From contig NZ_LT992502.1 of the NCBI RefSeq assembly GCF_900324475.1, forward strand, positions 1,798,001-1,862,000: a stretch of 64,000 nt of DNA, read 5' to 3'. The first letter of the stretch is position 1, and every line of letters starts with the position of its first letter. The translations under genes and the position numbers were made by a program. The stretch is from Enterobacter bugandensis (GTDB lineage Bacteria > Pseudomonadota > Gammaproteobacteria > Enterobacterales > Enterobacteriaceae). The notes below the pieces were generated by a model that did not search any database, was not told where the DNA came from, and saw nothing but the letters and a program-made list of their open reading frames with translations. Below are positions 47,827 to 59,466 of the stretch, one piece after another.

Positions 47827-47857
47827 AATGCCCGGTGGCGCTGCGCCACCGGGCATT
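47827..47857. terminator. REP-like hairpin between pepT and roxA
   Basis: A 14-bp stem (47827-47840 with 47844-47857, loop CTG) has REP-like sequence. On the leftward strand it runs into seven or more T, making it a strong terminator for roxA; on the pepT side it lacks a T-run but would still block 3' decay. Confidence 0.85.
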
Positions 47858-47865
47858 GTCACAAC

Positions 47866-48987
47866 TCAGTCCTCAAAGAACCAGTACCCGCTGTTGACCA
47901 GCGCGGCCAGCATCGCGAGGAAGGATGGGTCTTCCAGCGCGTCGCCAAAGGTTTCTGCAGTCAGTACCATATGGCTGGCAATGGCTTCCAGCGCCGGGCG
48001 GTGCGGGGAGTCGAGCTTCTCACCGTTGACGAAGACCTCTTCACCAATGCGCAGCACGCGTAATCCGCCCAGACGAACCAGCTTGTCACCCTGCTGCAGC
48101 GCATCATAGATCTCATCTGCCTGATACGGCGGCTCCGGCGGTGCAACGTCCAGCTCGTGGCGTGACTGACTGATAAATTCGCCAAACCACTGCCTGAAAT
48201 GTTCCGGCTCGTTGATCAGATCCAGCATCATGCCGCGCAGCTTATCCAGCTCTTCTGGCACGATGTCTGCCGGATGCTCGCGTGCAGGCACATCCGGATC
48301 GCTGTAGCGATAGCTGCCCAGCTCGCGCTGCAGGACATAGTCGGCAAAGCCGCTGATCATTTCGCGGCCGCTCGGCGCGCGGAACCCGACAGAGTAGTTC
48401 AGCGAGTTCTCCAGGGAGTAACCTTCGTGAGGGAATCCTGGCGGAATGTAGAGAATATCGCCTGGCTCCAGCTCTTCGTCGATAATGCCTTCGAACGGAT
48501 CCACCTGAAGCAGATCCGGGTGCGGGCAGTGCTGCTTCATCGGCACTTTTTCGCCCACGCGCCAGCGGCGGCGGCCCGTGCCCTGAATGATAAACACGTC
48601 GTACTGGTCCAGATGCGGACCCACGCCGCCGCCAGGTACGGAGAAGGAGATCATCAGATCGTCCATTCGCCAGTCTGGCAGGGCGCGGAACGGGCGCATT
48701 AGCGCGGCAGTCGGCTCGTGCCAGTGGTTAACCGCCTGCACCAGCAGCGACCAGTTGCTTTCGCCGAGATGATCGTAGCTTTCGAAAGGACCGTGGCTGA
48801 CCTGCCATTTCCCGTCCTGGTGGCTGACCAGACGGCTGTCGACTTCGTTTTCCATGGCCAGACCGGCCAGCTCGTCAGGTGAGATAGGGTCGACAAAGTT
48901 GCTGAACCCGCGTTTCAGAACCACCGGGCGCTTTTGCCAGTAACGTTCAATAAACTCGGGCCAGTTAAGTGTTAAGTGATAATCCAT
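47866..48987 (-). CDS. roxA: 50S ribosomal protein L16 3-hydroxylase RoxA
   Basis: Encodes 373 residues (formerly YcfD). It is a JmjC-fold 2-oxoglutarate/Fe(II) oxygenase that hydroxylates Arg81 of ribosomal protein L16. The iron ligands are in HLDQYDVF (about 125-132) with the distal His in PPGFPHEGYS near residue 187, followed by a C-terminal winged-helix-like dimer domain. It lies downstream of phoPQ on the same strand, 90 bases after phoQ. Confidence 0.96.
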   Translation of the reverse strand: MDYHLTLNWPEFIERYWQKRPVVLKRGFSNFVDPISPDELAGLAMENEVDSRLVSHQDGKWQVSHGPFESYDHLGESNWSLLVQAVNHWHEPTAALMRPFRALPDWRMDDLMISFSVPGGGVGPHLDQYDVFIIQGTGRRRWRVGEKVPMKQHCPHPDLLQVDPFEGIIDEELEPGDILYIPPGFPHEGYSLENSLNYSVGFRAPSGREMISGFADYVLQRELGSYRYSDPDVPAREHPADIVPEELDKLRGMMLDLINEPEHFRQWFGEFISQSRHELDVAPPEPPYQADEIYDALQQGDKLVRLGGLRVLRIGEEVFVNGEKLDSPHRPALEAIASHMVLTAETFGDALEDPSFLAMLAALVNSGYWFFED

Positions 48988-49077
48988 ATTTTTTTATCCG
49001 CAGGCTCTTACTGACTCGGATTATAACGGAAGCTCAGCCCCCCGGCTGCGAGATCCTCGCATTTTTCACATAACGGG

Positions 49078-50541
49078 TTAACTATCGTCCGATGTGGGCT
49101 GCTGACGACCAAAAATCACTTCCATTCTGGCCCCGCCGAGCAAGCTTTCGCTGGTTTCGATTTTTCCGTCATACTGGTCGACAATCTCGCGGGCGACGGC
49201 TAAACCCACGCCCTGACCGGGGCGCAGCGTATCCGCTCGCTGACCGCGATCGAACACCACATCACGTTTATTAAGCGGGATCCCGGGGCCATCATCCTCA
49301 ACGATAATGTGTAACTCGTTATCCGTCTGGCGCGCCGATACTTCAACAAACTCCAGGCAGTATTTACAGGCGTTATCCAGCAGGTTGCCCATCACTTCCA
49401 TAAAGTCATTTTTTTCGCCTACAAAGCTAATTTCAGGCGAAATATCGAGGCTGATGTTGACCCCTTTACGCTGATACACCTTGTTAAGGGCGGACGTGAG
49501 ATTATCCAGCAGCGGGGCCACCGGGTGCAGCTCGCGGCTCAGGAGCGCGCTGCCGGAACGCATGCTGGCGCGGTGCAGATAGTAGCCAATTTGCTGCGAG
49601 ATTCGGCTGATTTGTTCCAGCATCACCGGCTCGGCATCGTCGACGCTCAGCCTTGAGCTGCGCATGGAACGCAGGGTGCTTTGCATTACGGCCAGCGGCG
49701 TTTTCAGGCTGTGGGTGAGGTCGGTCAGGGTCGTACGGTACTTATCATAGCGTTCACGCTCGCTTTTCAGCAGGCGATTGAGGTTACGCACCAGACTGGT
49801 CAGCTCACGGGTGGTTTCCGGATTGAGCTTTTCACGATGATGTTCCTCAAGCTCGCGCACCTCTCGCGCCAGGGACTCAATAGGGCGTAAGCTCCACCAC
49901 GCCGCCACCCAAAGCAGCGGGATCACCAGCAGCAGGTTTGCGGCCAGAACATAAACGAACCAGCCCCAGACCTTATAGGAACGTTTTAGCTCAACCGGAA
50001 TGGTGTCGATCACCACAATAGTTAACTGCGGCATGTTCATGGTCGCCGGGTAGATATTGATCGCCACCGAATGCGTCATTTCCGTCTCGGCATCGTCAGC
50101 CCGGATTTCATTGAGCTTTTGCTGCATCGAGCGATCTTCGCGAATCAGCGTGCTGGTGGTATTGAGATCGGCTTCTATCTCATGAAACCCGTTGGTTTTG
50201 AGCCACTCCGGACGAATGCTTTTCGCCAGCCACGGAATATCGCGTTGCGCCCAAAGCAACTTTCCCTTTTCATTGTAAATCAGGGCTAAAGTAGGACTCT
50301 GTTGATCCAGGTTCTCCGGCATTTCAACGGTGATGTGGTTGTCTTCCCATGTGGCCAGGGTATAAAACAGATTACTTTCGCCGCGTAACAGTCGAAAGGT
50401 CGTTTTATCGAAGCTGACGCTGTAGCCCACCAGGGCGACCAGACCGTAGGAGAGCGACAGCACCAGCACCACCGCGGCTGTTGCCAGTAAAAAACGAACC
50501 CGCAGCGAGAGGGGCAGAATGTGGCGCAAAATCCGTCTCAT
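49078..50541 (-). CDS. phoQ: Sensor histidine kinase PhoQ
   Basis: Encodes 487 residues. PhoQ senses low magnesium, acid and cationic peptides in the periplasm and phosphorylates PhoP. Two membrane helices (about 16-38 and 195-215) flank the sensor domain, followed by a HAMP region, the phosphorylated His in [11 protein letters not shown] (about 277), and N/G boxes ([26 protein letters not shown]). The acidic patch facing the membrane is weaker than in E. coli: the aligned segment reads ADDAETE rather than EDDDDAE. It starts immediately after the phoP stop. Confidence 0.97.
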   Translation of the reverse strand: MRRILRHILPLSLRVRFLLATAAVVLVLSLSYGLVALVGYSVSFDKTTFRLLRGESNLFYTLATWEDNHITVEMPENLDQQSPTLALIYNEKGKLLWAQRDIPWLAKSIRPEWLKTNGFHEIEADLNTTSTLIREDRSMQQKLNEIRADDAETEMTHSVAINIYPATMNMPQLTIVVIDTIPVELKRSYKVWGWFVYVLAANLLLVIPLLWVAAWWSLRPIESLAREVRELEEHHREKLNPETTRELTSLVRNLNRLLKSERERYDKYRTTLTDLTHSLKTPLAVMQSTLRSMRSSRLSVDDAEPVMLEQISRISQQIGYYLHRASMRSGSALLSRELHPVAPLLDNLTSALNKVYQRKGVNISLDISPEISFVGEKNDFMEVMGNLLDNACKYCLEFVEVSARQTDNELHIIVEDDGPGIPLNKRDVVFDRGQRADTLRPGQGVGLAVAREIVDQYDGKIETSESLLGGARMEVIFGRQQPTSDDS

Positions 50542-51213
50542 TTAGCGTAATTCGAACAGGTAGCCCTGGCCGCGGACGGTCGTAATCACGTCCTGCGGAT
50601 ACTGCGCCTGAATTTTCTTACGCAAACGGCCCATCAGCACGTCTATGGTGTGACTCTCGCGCAGCTCAGCGTCAGGGTAGAGCTGGAGCATTAAGGAGTC
50701 TTTGCTCACTACTTTTCCGCTGTTACGGATCAGCGTTTCCATAATGGTGTATTCGAACGCGGTGAGCTTGATCACTTCATCGTTAATCGACAGCTCGCGA
50801 CGGGAGAGATCCACCTGGAAAGGCGGAATGGAGATAACCTGTGAAGCCAGCCCGCTGTTGCGGCGTAACAGCGCCTGCATGCGCGCCGCCACTTCTTCAA
50901 TGTGAAACGGTTTGGTGACGTAATCATCCGCACCGGCGCTGAGCACTTCAACTTTGTCCTGCCAGCCTTCGCGGGCGGTGAGAACCAGAACCGGCAGGGA
51001 AACGTCATGGCTGCGCCAGCGACGAATTAACGACAGGCCGTCTTCATCAGGCAGGCCTAAATCGACAATGGCGATGTCCGGCAGGTGTTCATTGAGATAA
51101 TAATCGGCTTCTTTTGCATCTTCAGCATCATCCACCTGATGTCCCATCTCCTGAAGCTGAACCTTCAGGTGGTGGCGTAGCAATGCGTTATCCTCAACAA
51201 CCAGTACGCGCAT
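50542..51213 (-). CDS. phoP: Response regulator PhoP
   Basis: Encodes 223 residues from the second of two adjacent ATG codons (MRVLVVEDN), identical in layout to E. coli. The receiver domain has the acidic pocket at residues 9-10, the phosphorylated Asp at about 51 ([11 protein letters not shown]) and the conserved Lys (YVTKPF). The C-terminal OmpR-type winged helix includes [14 protein letters not shown]. It controls magnesium transport, lipid A modification and virulence or resistance genes, and autoactivates through the box upstream. Confidence 0.98.
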   Translation of the reverse strand: MRVLVVEDNALLRHHLKVQLQEMGHQVDDAEDAKEADYYLNEHLPDIAIVDLGLPDEDGLSLIRRWRSHDVSLPVLVLTAREGWQDKVEVLSAGADDYVTKPFHIEEVAARMQALLRRNSGLASQVISIPPFQVDLSRRELSINDEVIKLTAFEYTIMETLIRNSGKVVSKDSLMLQLYPDAELRESHTIDVLMGRLRKKIQAQYPQDVITTVRGQGYLFELR

Positions 51214-51256
51214 CATCTTTTCTCCCAGAATAAATAGTATGAATAGTTTAACGCTG

Positions 51257-51291
51257 ATTATGTTGCTGTGGGGATAAACATTCAGTAAACC
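51257..51291 (-). promoter_or_regulatory. PhoP box and phoPQ autoregulated promoter
   Basis: On the minus strand GGTTTA-5-TGTTTA (51291-51275) is a perfect direct-repeat PhoP box. It is followed after 12 bases by CATAAT (51262-51257) as the -10. This spacing is the standard class of PhoP-activated promoters, so phoPQ is positively autoregulated. Confidence 0.88.
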
Positions 51292-51303
51292 GGGGAAAAG
51301 CAA

Positions 51304-51327
51304 CCCCCTTTCCGGGCGGAAAGGGGG
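51304..51327 (-). terminator. Terminator after purB
   Basis: CCCCCTTTCC (51304-51313) pairs with GGAAAGGGGG (51318-51327). It lies just past the purB stop in the leftward direction and is followed by TTGCTTTT. It also separates purB from the phoPQ promoter. Confidence 0.7.
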
Positions 51328-51337
51328 GGAAGGAACG

Positions 51338-53357
<2,020 letters not shown>

Positions 53358-53383
53358 ACGGTCTCCTTTATGTGTGCAATCGG

Positions 53384-54496
53384 TTAAACAGCGGGCAGCG
53401 GAAGGCGCTGTTCAATAATCCCGCCGCCCAGGCAGATTTCGCCGCTGTAGAAGACAGCAGACTGGCCCGGGGTAACGGCGGCGACCGGCTCGTCGAAACG
53501 GACGTCAATACGGTCGTCATCAAGCGCGGTGATGGTGCAAGGAATATCGGTCTGGCGGTAGCGCGTTTTCACCGTGCAGCGCAGCGTGCCTTTCAGGGGC
53601 TCGCGATCGACCCAGTGCAACTGCTGTGCGATAAGGCCAATGGACATCAGACGCGGGTGGTCGTGACCCTGAGCCACCACCAGAATATTGTTTTCGACGT
53701 CTTTGTCGACCACGTACCACGGATCTTCGCTGCCTTCTTTCGTCCCACCAATACCCAGGCCTTTACGCTGGCCTAAGGTGTGGTACATCAGCCCCTGATG
53801 CTGACCAATCTCGTCGCCATCAACGGTGACAATTTTACCTGGCTGTGCAGGCAGGTAGCGGCCCAGGAAATCACGGAATTTGCGCTCGCCGATAAAGCAG
53901 ATACCGGTGGAGTCTTTTTTCTTCGCGGTGATCAGGTCCAGCTCTTCGGCAATTTTACGCACTTCCGGCTTTTCCAGTTCGCCGACCGGGAACAGGCTTT
54001 GCGCAATCTGTTCGTGGCTCAGCGTATAAAGGAAGTAGCTCTGATCTTTATTGCCGTCGAGGCCGCGCAGCAGCTGGCTTTTGCCATTCACGTCCGCACG
54101 ACGCACGTAGTGACCGGTCGCAATGTAGTCAGCGCCCAGATCTTCCGCGGCGAATTCCAGGAAGGCTTTAAATTTGATCTCTTTGTTGCACAGAATATCC
54201 GGGTTCGGGGTACGGCCCGCTTTGTACTCTTCAAGGAACAGTTCAAAGACGTTGTCCCAGTACTCTGCGGCAAAGTTAACGGTGTGCAGTTCAATGCCGA
54301 GCTTGTCGCATACGGCCTGCGCGTCGGCGAGATCCGCTGCGGCAGTGCAGTATTCCTCGCCATCGTCTTCCTCCCAGTTCTTCATGAACAGGCCCTCCAC
54401 CTTATAGCCCTGTTGCTGCAACAGGTAGGCGGAAACGGAGGAATCGACACCGCCGGACATGCCGACGATCACTTTTTTCTGGCTGTTATCTGACAT
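53384..54496 (-). CDS. mnmA: tRNA 2-thiouridine synthase MnmA
   Basis: Encodes 370 residues from the ATG at 54496 (E. coli 368); the longer open frame upstream has no conserved content. MnmA thiolates U34 of Lys, Glu and Gln tRNAs, taking sulfur relayed from IscS. The ATP loop GMSGGVDSS is at about 13-21; the catalytic Cys residues lie in [12 protein letters not shown] (about 102) and STGICFIGE (about 199). hflD and purB follow on the same strand. Confidence 0.97.
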   Translation of the reverse strand: MSDNSQKKVIVGMSGGVDSSVSAYLLQQQGYKVEGLFMKNWEEDDGEEYCTAAADLADAQAVCDKLGIELHTVNFAAEYWDNVFELFLEEYKAGRTPNPDILCNKEIKFKAFLEFAAEDLGADYIATGHYVRRADVNGKSQLLRGLDGNKDQSYFLYTLSHEQIAQSLFPVGELEKPEVRKIAEELDLITAKKKDSTGICFIGERKFRDFLGRYLPAQPGKIVTVDGDEIGQHQGLMYHTLGQRKGLGIGGTKEGSEDPWYVVDKDVENNILVVAQGHDHPRLMSIGLIAQQLHWVDREPLKGTLRCTVKTRYRQTDIPCTITALDDDRIDVRFDEPVAAVTPGQSAVFYSGEICLGGGIIEQRLPLPAV

Positions 54497-54536
54497 GGAA
54501 TACTCACGACATTGAACTTCAAGGCGGCGTATTCTA

Positions 54537-55010
54537 TCACGCCCCCCCACCGTTGACACCCTCTGTAAACGGCCAGTTAAATTCTCCGATGACACCCAGC
54601 GGCAGGCGTGCGCCTGACTGCCAGCAGCGGATGCTTTCCGCAACCAGCGGCGAGCGCAGGTTTGGCGCGTTCAGGATCTCCTCGGCGGTGACCCACAGGC
54701 AGCGATCGATATCGTCATCATGCGGTTCTGTGGCGCACGTTTCGCTAAGCTCAACGGCGAATAAAAAGCGCAGGAATGGGGTGCTGTCGGGCGCAATCCA
54801 CTGGTGCATGCGAATGAAGTGCTGGGGCTCAGCGCGAATGCCGGTCTCTTCCCAGAGCTCGCGCTTCGCGGCCTGCAGCAACGTTTCATTGGCTTCAAGA
54901 TGCCCGGCAGGCTGATTCCACAGCGCCCTGCCGTTGATGCTCTCTTCCACAACGAGGAATTTTCCCTGCGCGTGCACCACGCAGGCGACCGTAACATGAG
55001 GTTTAAACAT
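54537..55010 (-). CDS. nudJ: Nudix phosphatase NudJ
   Basis: Encodes 157 residues. NudJ hydrolyses HMP-pyrophosphate and nucleoside di- and triphosphates. The Nudix box G-x5-E-x7-REUxEExG is complete, from GHLEANETL through [10 protein letters not shown] (about 37-59). It lies between rluE and mnmA, nine bases after rluE and about 40 before mnmA, as in E. coli (where it is also called ymfB). Confidence 0.95.
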   Translation of the reverse strand: MFKPHVTVACVVHAQGKFLVVEESINGRALWNQPAGHLEANETLLQAAKRELWEETGIRAEPQHFIRMHQWIAPDSTPFLRFLFAVELSETCATEPHDDDIDRCLWVTAEEILNAPNLRSPLVAESIRCWQSGARLPLGVIGEFNWPFTEGVNGGGA

Positions 55011-55019
55011 CGTTTCTCC

Positions 55020-55673
55020 TTAAGGGGCAGCGTCGCGCCATTCGCCGTTTGCCAGCGTATCCAGCGTGTAGCTGCCCATGGCGTAGCGAATCAGACGTAG
55101 GGTAGGGAAGCCGACGTGCGCGGTCATTCGCCTCACCTGGCGGTTGCGGCCTTCATACAGGGTGATTTTGAGCCAGCTTGTCGGGATGGATTTGCGCTCG
55201 CGAATGGGCGGGTTACGCGGCCACAGCCACTCCGGCTCATTCACGCGTTCAATACCGGCGGGCAGGGTGGGACCGTCGTTCAGCATCACCCCGCTGCGCA
55301 GTTTCGCCAGCGTCTCTTCGTCCGGCTCGCCTTCAACCTGCACAAAGTAAATTTTGCCGGTGCGTTTGCCCGGCTGCGTAAGCTTTGCCTGTAGGGCGCC
55401 GTCGTTGGTTAGGACCAAAAGTCCTTCGCTGTCCCGGTCCAGGCGACCAGCGGCGTAGACGCCCTGAACGGGGATGTAATCCTTCAGCGTGCTGCGTCCG
55501 GCCTCATCGGTAAACTGCGGCAAAACATCGTAGGGTTTATTGAACAGAATAACCCGCTTTGGCTGGGTTTCTTGCGGTCGTCTGGCGGCTTGTCGCGAGC
55601 TGAATCGCTCAACCCGGTGTTTTGTAAAAGAAGTTTTCTTCATGGTATTTTCAGGCGTTATCAATTGCCGCAT
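55020..55673 (-). CDS. rluE: 23S rRNA pseudouridine(2457) synthase RluE
   Basis: Encodes 217 residues. It makes pseudouridine 2457 in 23S rRNA. It is a short RsuA-family synthase without an S4 domain; the catalytic Asp is in [17 protein letters not shown] (about 80), and [20 protein letters not shown] is the conserved end motif. The first 35 residues are a basic, variable extension, so an internal Met (MKKTSF, residue 11) is an alternative start. It is divergent from icd. Confidence 0.95.
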   Translation of the reverse strand: MRQLITPENTMKKTSFTKHRVERFSSRQAARRPQETQPKRVILFNKPYDVLPQFTDEAGRSTLKDYIPVQGVYAAGRLDRDSEGLLVLTNDGALQAKLTQPGKRTGKIYFVQVEGEPDEETLAKLRSGVMLNDGPTLPAGIERVNEPEWLWPRNPPIRERKSIPTSWLKITLYEGRNRQVRRMTAHVGFPTLRLIRYAMGSYTLDTLANGEWRDAAP

Positions 55674-55790
55674 TATAGCCTAATAACGAAGACCTTTCAT
55701 GGCGCAGGACAATCAGGTACTATCGAAGGGCTCATTACAATTTATTAACATAAGATCAGTAACAACCAGAAGCGCTCGAAGGAGAGGTTA
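55674..55790 (+). promoter_or_regulatory. rluE/icd divergent promoter region
   Basis: A 117-base gap that must hold promoters for both genes. Upstream of icd, TTATTAACATAAGATCAG (about 55742-55759) is A+T rich, and GAAGGAGAGG precedes the ATG. In E. coli icd is controlled here by ArcA and Cra; I could not confirm those sites. Confidence 0.35.
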
Positions 55791-57041
55791 ATGGAAAGCA
55801 AAGTAGTTGTTCCGGCGGAAGGTAAAAAGATCACCCTGCAAAACGGCAAGATTAACGTTCCTCACAATCCGATTATTCCGTTCATCGAAGGCGACGGTAT
55901 CGGTGTAGACGTTACCCCGGCAATGCTGAAAGTGGTTGATGCCGCTGTTGAGAAAGCCTACAAAGGCGAGCGTAAAATTTCCTGGATGGAAATTTACACC
56001 GGTGAGAAATCAACGCAAGTTTATGGCCAGGACGTCTGGCTGCCAGCGGAAACGCTGGACCTGATCCGCGACTACCGCGTTGCTATTAAAGGCCCACTGA
56101 CCACTCCGGTCGGCGGCGGCATCCGTTCTCTGAACGTGGCGCTGCGTCAGGAGCTGGACCTGTACGTGTGTCTGCGTCCGGTTCGTTACTATCAGGGCAC
56201 CCCAAGCCCGGTTAAGCACCCTGAACTGACCGACATGGTTATCTTCCGCGAAAACTCAGAAGACATCTACGCGGGTATCGAGTGGAAAGCGGACTCTGCT
56301 GATGCAGAAAAAGTGATTAAATTCCTGCGCGAAGAGATGGGCGTGAAGAAAATTCGCTTCCCTGAGCACTGCGGTATCGGCATTAAGCCGTGCTCTGAAG
56401 AAGGGACCAAGCGCCTGGTGCGTGCGGCCATCGAATACGCGATCACCAACGACCGTGATTCTGTGACCCTGGTTCACAAGGGCAACATCATGAAGTTCAC
56501 CGAAGGCGCGTTCAAAGACTGGGGCTACCAGCTGGCGACCGAAGAGTTCGGCGGTGAGCTGATCGACGGCGGCCCGTGGCAGAAGATCAAGAACCCGAAC
56601 ACCGGCAAAGAGATCATCATTAAAGATGTGATCGCCGATGCGTTCCTGCAGCAGATCCTGCTGCGTCCTGCTGAATACGACGTGATCGCCTGTATGAACC
56701 TGAACGGTGACTACATTTCTGACGCCCTGGCGGCACAGGTTGGCGGTATCGGTATCGCCCCTGGCGCGAACATCGGCGACGAGTGCGCCCTGTTCGAAGC
56801 AACCCACGGTACTGCACCAAAATACGCAGGCCAGGACAAAGTGAACCCAGGCTCTATCATCCTCTCCGCAGAGATGATGCTGCGTCATATGGAATGGTTC
56901 GAAGCCGCAGACCTGATCGTTAAGGGTATGGAAGGCGCGATCAACGCGAAAACCGTAACTTACGATTTCGAACGTCTGATGGAAGGCGCTAAGCTGCTGA
57001 AATGCTCAGAGTTTGGCGACGCGATTATCGCGAATATGTAA
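55791..57041 (+). CDS. icd: NADP-dependent isocitrate dehydrogenase
   Basis: Encodes 416 residues, the E. coli length. It converts isocitrate to 2-oxoglutarate in the TCA cycle. The substrate and regulatory Ser is residue 113 in [12 protein letters not shown], which AceK phosphorylates; the NADP-binding Lys/Tyr region [11 protein letters not shown] lies near 340. The 3' end is intact and followed by a normal terminator, so there is no sign of the icd-targeted prophage (e14 or P21 type) seen in some E. coli. Confidence 0.98.
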   Translation: MESKVVVPAEGKKITLQNGKINVPHNPIIPFIEGDGIGVDVTPAMLKVVDAAVEKAYKGERKISWMEIYTGEKSTQVYGQDVWLPAETLDLIRDYRVAIKGPLTTPVGGGIRSLNVALRQELDLYVCLRPVRYYQGTPSPVKHPELTDMVIFRENSEDIYAGIEWKADSADAEKVIKFLREEMGVKKIRFPEHCGIGIKPCSEEGTKRLVRAAIEYAITNDRDSVTLVHKGNIMKFTEGAFKDWGYQLATEEFGGELIDGGPWQKIKNPNTGKEIIIKDVIADAFLQQILLRPAEYDVIACMNLNGDYISDALAAQVGGIGIAPGANIGDECALFEATHGTAPKYAGQDKVNPGSIILSAEMMLRHMEWFEAADLIVKGMEGAINAKTVTYDFERLMEGAKLLKCSEFGDAIIANM

Positions 57042-57064
57042 TCCAGATTCTGGGTTAAACAAGA

Positions 57065-57093
57065 GCGGGGGCCTGAGGGTTCCCGTTTTTTTT
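57065..57093 (+). terminator. Intrinsic terminator after icd
   Basis: An 8-bp stem with two G-U pairs (57066-57073 with 57078-57085) is followed by eight T. Confidence 0.8.
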
Positions 57094-57118
57094 GCCTCTG
57101 CCTACGGGAAATAACACG

Positions 57119-57466
57119 ATGCTCGCTACTGTTCTTATCGCTGTCGTTGCATTCATCCATATCTACATTCTTGTGCTGGAAATGTTCCTGTGGAACACCA
57201 GAACGGGGCACAAGGCCTTTAATCTGCGTCCCGATTTTGCGCGCGACACCCGCGTGCTGGCCGCGAATCAGGGGCTGTATAATGGTTTTCTGGCTGCGGG
57301 TCTGCTCTGGAGCCTCTGGCTTGGTGAAAAGGGTATATCTTTGGCCATCTTCTTCCTGACCTGCGTGTTGATTGCCGGACTCTTTGGCGCAGCGACCGCC
57401 AGCCGAAAGATACTGTACGTTCAGGCCATACCTGCTCTTGCAGCCCTGCTTGCCCTGCTTATCTGA
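57119..57466 (+). CDS. DUF1304 membrane protein
   Basis: Encodes 115 residues from the ATG at 57119, chosen over an upstream in-frame codon because the membrane segment starts right after it. Four predicted membrane helices cover most of the protein. The HIYILVLEMFLWNT opening and an NQGLYNGFLAAGLLWS segment are typical of DUF1304, a small integral membrane family of unknown function. It is not found next to icd in E. coli K-12. Confidence 0.85.
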   Translation: MLATVLIAVVAFIHIYILVLEMFLWNTRTGHKAFNLRPDFARDTRVLAANQGLYNGFLAAGLLWSLWLGEKGISLAIFFLTCVLIAGLFGAATASRKILYVQAIPALAALLALLI

Positions 57467-57535
57467 CGCAACGCGTTGGTTAACCGTACGTCGTCGGATA
57501 TACTTGTGGCTTCACCCTCAAAGGTTAACGCTGTT

Positions 57536-57781
57536 ATGAATAACGAAATCCCACTGAAGTATTATGACATCGTCGAAGAGTACGCGACGGAAGCCACAAA
57601 GCCCGTGAGTGAGTCAGAGCAGGACTCGCTGGCGCATTATTTCCAGCTGCTTCTCACGCGTTTGTCGAATAATGAGGAGATCGATGAGGAAGCTCAGCAG
57701 GAGATGGCGCGTGAAGCCGGGGTTCGTGCCGAACGTATTGATGATATTGCGAACTTTCTCAATCAGTGGGGAAACGAGTAA
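57536..57781 (+). CDS. ymjA: DUF2543 family protein, YmjA-like
   Basis: Encodes 81 residues from the ATG at 57536, preceded by AAGG about eleven bases upstream. The small acidic, helical protein ([16 protein letters not shown] at the start, [11 protein letters not shown] at the end) closely resembles E. coli YmjA as I remember it; its function is unknown. In K-12 ymjA is far from icd. It ends two bases before the convergent EAL gene. Confidence 0.75.
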   Translation: MNNEIPLKYYDIVEEYATEATKPVSESEQDSLAHYFQLLLTRLSNNEEIDEEAQQEMAREAGVRAERIDDIANFLNQWGNE

Positions 57782-57782
57782 C

Positions 57783-59282
57783 CTACCGCGCGATCCCAGC
57801 GAGTCGCTTCGCAAGCTCGCTTCGGGTGACGGATTTTGAGAAATACCATCCCTGAATCAGCGCCTCGGGGTATCTTTCAGCAATAAAGCGATACTGTATT
57901 TCGCTCTCTACGCCTTCGAAAACAAGCGTTTTATTCAGTTTTGCGAGGGCGTCGCTAAAAATGACAAAAATGTTCTGCTTGTAATGTTCACTGATGCCAT
58001 CGACCAGCGACTTGTCGATTTTGATCTCATCATATTCAAGCAGCGAAAGCCTTGCCAGGTTTGAGTTTTGCACCCCGAAGTCATCAATGGATATTCTCAC
58101 GCCAAGGTTTTTTAAATCCTTGCAGAAATCTTCCAGAATATTCCCCGTTGAAATGGCTTTTTCAGAAAGCTCGATTTTGATCAGAGAGAGCGGAATGTTA
58201 TTAGCTAAACAGCTACGGCGCAAAATGCTGATAAACTGTCCGTCTTCAATTTCCGTTCGGCCAACATTGAGCGAAACAACCAGATGATATTTAATAATAA
58301 GTGGCGCGATATCCGAAAGGGATTTTTGGAGAATATTAATATAGTAATTTTTATACAGGCCAATTTTTTTGATTAATGGAATAAACAGTTCCGGGGAGAC
58401 GTCACCGTATCTTGCGTCACGCCATCTCGACAAGACCTCCACACCTACAATTTTTTTATCCTCAATCCGAACAATGGGCTGGTAATGAACGCCGATAGTA
58501 TTAGTGATAACAGCTTTGACCAGCGTCCGCTCCAGGGAGAACCGGTCCTCGTTGAGTCGAAAGAAAAAGAGCGTTATCGCAATCCAGATAAAACATAAAA
58601 TGACCGCGAGAACGATAAATAGAACGGGAGATAACGAGGCCAGTCCCGCGTTGTGATGCTTCACAATGACGCACAAATCCCACGTGGTGCTGCACCGGGT
58701 GAGGGTCAGGGTAAACAAGGAGGAATTCAGTTCGCTCTGTTGGTTTAATTCAGGCGTAGCCGAAAAAAACGTTCTGCTTAAGTCCCTGGTGGTGGTGCTC
58801 AGAGAATAGCTCTCCGTAACCGGGGTGAATTTATCGTAAGCATAGCGGGAGGTGAAGATAATGTGATTATTATAGATGGCCGCATTGCCGGTAAAAAAAT
58901 CCTTTCTCGAAAATTGCGCGAGGAGAAATCCTCTGGGCGTTTCATGGAGCTCTTCAGGAAGCGGGACAGGATTAACGAGTTTACCCCAAAAAGCGGTACA
59001 GACTATTTTTCCCTTTTCAATAAAACCGACGTCAGCGACATAGCGGCTTTCGAGCTTGACCTGCCGGTAGCGATCGAGGCTGTCTCTGTCGCATCCCTGT
59101 GTGGTCAGGTTTTTGAGCGTCTGCGCCATGCTCTGGGTCAGACTTTCTGAATGCTGTAAAAGGGTTCGGGAAATCTCAAGCTGTTTGCTTTTCTGCTGGC
59201 TCCCGATAACTGCATTAACCGCAAAAAGAGACAGGAAGACCAGAAACGCTGAAACGATAGTAACGGCAATGATCTTTTTCAT
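57783..59282 (-). CDS. CSS-motif/EAL cyclic-di-GMP phosphodiesterase
   Basis: Encodes 499 residues. It is built like PdeC-type enzymes: a membrane helix (about 5-27), a periplasmic domain with two conserved Cys (64 and 95; the usual CSS reads CTA here), a second helix (about 216-240), and a C-terminal EAL domain (about 255-499). The EAL signature reads EVLSR, and the other catalytic residues are present: Asn in SLNVG, Glu in IELSE, DDFG, Lys in IKIDKS, EGVE and Gln in IQGWYFSK. It should hydrolyse cyclic-di-GMP, probably under periplasmic redox control. No E. coli name can be assigned. Confidence 0.88.
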   Translation of the reverse strand: MKKIIAVTIVSAFLVFLSLFAVNAVIGSQQKSKQLEISRTLLQHSESLTQSMAQTLKNLTTQGCDRDSLDRYRQVKLESRYVADVGFIEKGKIVCTAFWGKLVNPVPLPEELHETPRGFLLAQFSRKDFFTGNAAIYNNHIIFTSRYAYDKFTPVTESYSLSTTTRDLSRTFFSATPELNQQSELNSSLFTLTLTRCSTTWDLCVIVKHHNAGLASLSPVLFIVLAVILCFIWIAITLFFFRLNEDRFSLERTLVKAVITNTIGVHYQPIVRIEDKKIVGVEVLSRWRDARYGDVSPELFIPLIKKIGLYKNYYINILQKSLSDIAPLIIKYHLVVSLNVGRTEIEDGQFISILRRSCLANNIPLSLIKIELSEKAISTGNILEDFCKDLKNLGVRISIDDFGVQNSNLARLSLLEYDEIKIDKSLVDGISEHYKQNIFVIFSDALAKLNKTLVFEGVESEIQYRFIAERYPEALIQGWYFSKSVTRSELAKRLAGIAR

Positions 59283-59353
59283 TTTCCAGATACCCTGTCC
59301 GCTCCCTCATCTCTCAAATCTTATCACAGGCAGTGCAAGCTACAAGCCTGATA

Positions 59354-59370
59354 ATAACGGCAGCCGTTAT
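59354..59370. promoter_or_regulatory. Perfect palindrome between the divergent EAL and GGDEF genes
   Basis: ATAACGGC-A-GCCGTTAT is a perfect 8-bp inverted repeat around one base, about 70 bases from the EAL start and 97 from the GGDEF start. It looks like a dimeric regulator's operator controlling both genes. The binding protein is unknown. Confidence 0.6.
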
Positions 59371-59466
59371 GCTTAAGTGCAATTTGTTTTCCTCTTAACC
59401 TGAGCTTTGTTACAGTGACAAGAGTTGTCAGCCAGGGATGCCAGGCGTGATAAGGTGGAAAAGCTC

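Noticed and set aside
54497..54643. 49-codon N-terminal extension of mnmA
   Set aside because: Arg-rich and unconserved, overlaps the end of nudJ; the ATP-binding domain starts normally at the ATG at 54496.
57000..57118. Prophage attachment scar at the 3' end of icd
   Set aside because: icd is known as a phage target, but its end is intact, is followed at once by its terminator, and no duplicated 3' fragment or integrase is present.
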